Shown piece after piece: positions 13,491-14,115 of a DNA stretch of 14,115 nucleotides. The position numbers were made by a program, and so were the translations under genes. Numbering within the stretch: position 1 is the stretch's first letter; each line of letters begins with the position of its first letter. The notes under the pieces are model-generated. The model saw nothing but the letters and a program-made list of their open reading frames with translations. It was not told the origin of the DNA and ran no database searches. The stretch is from Lachnospiraceae bacterium (GTDB taxonomy: Bacteria; Bacillota; Clostridia; Lachnospirales; Lachnospiraceae): the NCBI GenBank assembly GCA_017404585.1, contig JAFRCB010000328.1, positions 1-14,115 of the forward strand. Direction: 5' to 3'.

Positions 13491-13512
13491 ACGTTCTCAA
13501 AAGGAGGAAAAT

Positions 13513-14001
13513 ATGAAAACAATTTATCTCGCCGGAGGATGCTTCTGGGGTGTCCAGAAGTTCTTCGACCAGTTCGACGGAGTTATATCTACTGAGGTCG
13601 GGTACGCCAACGGACCGGATGCGGCACCGAGCTACCGCGACGTGTGCGAAAGCAGCGGACATGCCGAGACGGTCAAAATCATTTACGATGAGAGCGTAAT
13701 CAGCCTGACGGAGATCCTTAAGTATTATTTCATGGTGATCGACCCGCTCTCTGTCAACAGGCAGGGAAACGATATCGGGATCCAGTATCGCACAGGGATT
13801 TATTACACAGATGATGATCAGCTCGTGGAGGCAAAAGCGGTCTGTGAGGCCGAAGAGAAGAAGGCAGGAGCAAAACTGGCGGTCGAGCTTGAACCGCTCG
13901 TGAACTTCTTTTCCGCGGAGGAATATCACCAGAAATATCTCGTAAAGAATCCGGGCGGTTACTGCCACATTCCGCGGTCGATGTTCCGACTGACGGGATA
14001 A
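13513..14001 (+). CDS. msrA: Peptide-methionine (S)-S-oxide reductase MsrA
   Basis: The 162-residue enzyme reduces methionine-S-sulfoxide in proteins or free methionine, using thioredoxin for recycling. GGCFWG (8-13) has the catalytic C10. SGHAETVKIIYD (48-59) and RQGNDIGIQYRTGIYY (83-98) are the usual substrate-pocket segments. NPGGYCHI (147-154) supplies C151 as a likely resolving cysteine. C111 and C45 are additional. The length fits a compact MsrA with no fused MsrB, and no msrB gene is nearby in the window. No signal peptide, so cytosolic. AAGGAGG (13501-13507) lies 5 bases before ATG 13513. Repeat copy F forms its upstream region and copy G follows 14 bases after the stop, so it looks like a single-gene unit. 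No separate promoter could be picked out inside copy F. Confidence 0.95.
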   Translation: MKTIYLAGGCFWGVQKFFDQFDGVISTEVGYANGPDAAPSYRDVCESSGHAETVKIIYDESVISLTEILKYYFMVIDPLSVNRQGNDIGIQYRTGIYYTDDDQLVEAKAVCEAEEKKAGAKLAVELEPLVNFFSAEEYHQKYLVKNPGGYCHIPRSMFRLTG

Positions 14002-14015
14002 CGCGAGGTGAATTA

Positions 14016-14063
14016 GCGACGGTTCTTTTTACGTGGAAAAATCCACGTAAAAAGAACCGTCCC
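14016..14063. repeat. Repeat copy G: minimal 48-bp palindrome with a 20-bp perfect stem
   Basis: The 20 bases 14018-14037 (GACGGTTC...ACGTGGA) pair perfectly with 14042-14061 around an AAAA loop. It begins GCGAC instead of GGGAC, so the outermost pair but one is broken. No T run follows, so it is less terminator-like than A and E, though it may still work in either direction. The remaining 52 bases to the window end show no gene; GTGATT/AATCAC (14085-14103) is a weak inverted repeat there. Confidence 0.85.
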
Positions 14064-14115
14064 TATAAATGCGGCGGGCATACTGTGATTTGCTATTAAT
14101 CACTTGCAAGACGGA

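Noticed and set aside
14085..14103. Operator-like palindrome GTGATT / AATCAC at the right edge
   Set aside because: Only 6 bp, AT-rich, and the next gene is outside the window, so there is no context to judge it.

Overview
The window looks like a chromosomal stretch from a Clostridia-type Firmicute, probably Lachnospiraceae-like. Strong AGGAGG-type ribosome binding sites, occasional TTG starts, roughly balanced GC, and protein families such as MACS acyl-CoA synthetase with an XRE-cupin neighbour and a membrane-anchored GH3 enzyme with reversed domain order all point that way. This is inferred from gene content; there is no rRNA or other marker gene. All genes lie on the + strand except one TetR regulator.

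Layout: (1) 1-273, the tail of an APH-type phosphotransferase. (2) 416-1651, an M29 aminopeptidase interrupted by one in-frame TAA. (3) 1925-4854, a compact four-gene run: a nucleoside deoxyribosyltransferase-like protein, an M20 amidohydrolase, a small CxxC protein, and a membrane-tethered NUP ('purine nucleoside permease') protein. (4) 4862-5300, a gene-poor stretch with three 62-bp tandem hairpin units, a relic of a dispersed repeat, and a promoter. (5) 5358-7685, an XRE-cupin regulator followed by a medium-chain acyl-CoA synthetase and a clear terminator. (6) 7911-8522, an SRAP-domain protein convergent with a TetR regulator (8546-9178). (7) A divergent intergenic region with a candidate operator, then a 950-residue membrane-anchored GH3 protein (9398-12250). 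(8) 12445-13167, a stand-alone ABC-type ATPase. (9) 13513-14001, MsrA.

The most striking feature is not a gene. A family of palindromic elements bounded by GGGACGGTTC / GAACCGTCCC occurs seven times in 14 kb, counting one half copy and one solo inner arm. Six of the seven start within 0-40 bases after a stop codon. They form a size series: minimal hairpins (29 and 48 bp), an internally shortened form (95 bp), and two long forms (241 and about 324 bp). The long forms share their arms but carry unrelated palindromes at the tip. Two base pairs in the shared arms differ between the long copies in a pair-preserving way (T-A to C-G, C-G to T-A), which suggests that the fold is maintained. No transposase is encoded in the window. 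The family resembles REP/REPIN or MITE-type non-autonomous elements, and at least two copies also look like Rho-independent terminators.

How the genes may work together: the 1925-4854 run combines a nucleoside-related fold with a nucleoside-phosphorylase-like secreted protein, hinting at nucleoside salvage, though the M20 hydrolase and small protein have no evident link. The XRE-cupin protein probably controls the acyl-CoA synthetase downstream. The TetR protein probably controls itself and perhaps the GH3 enzyme through an inverted repeat between them.
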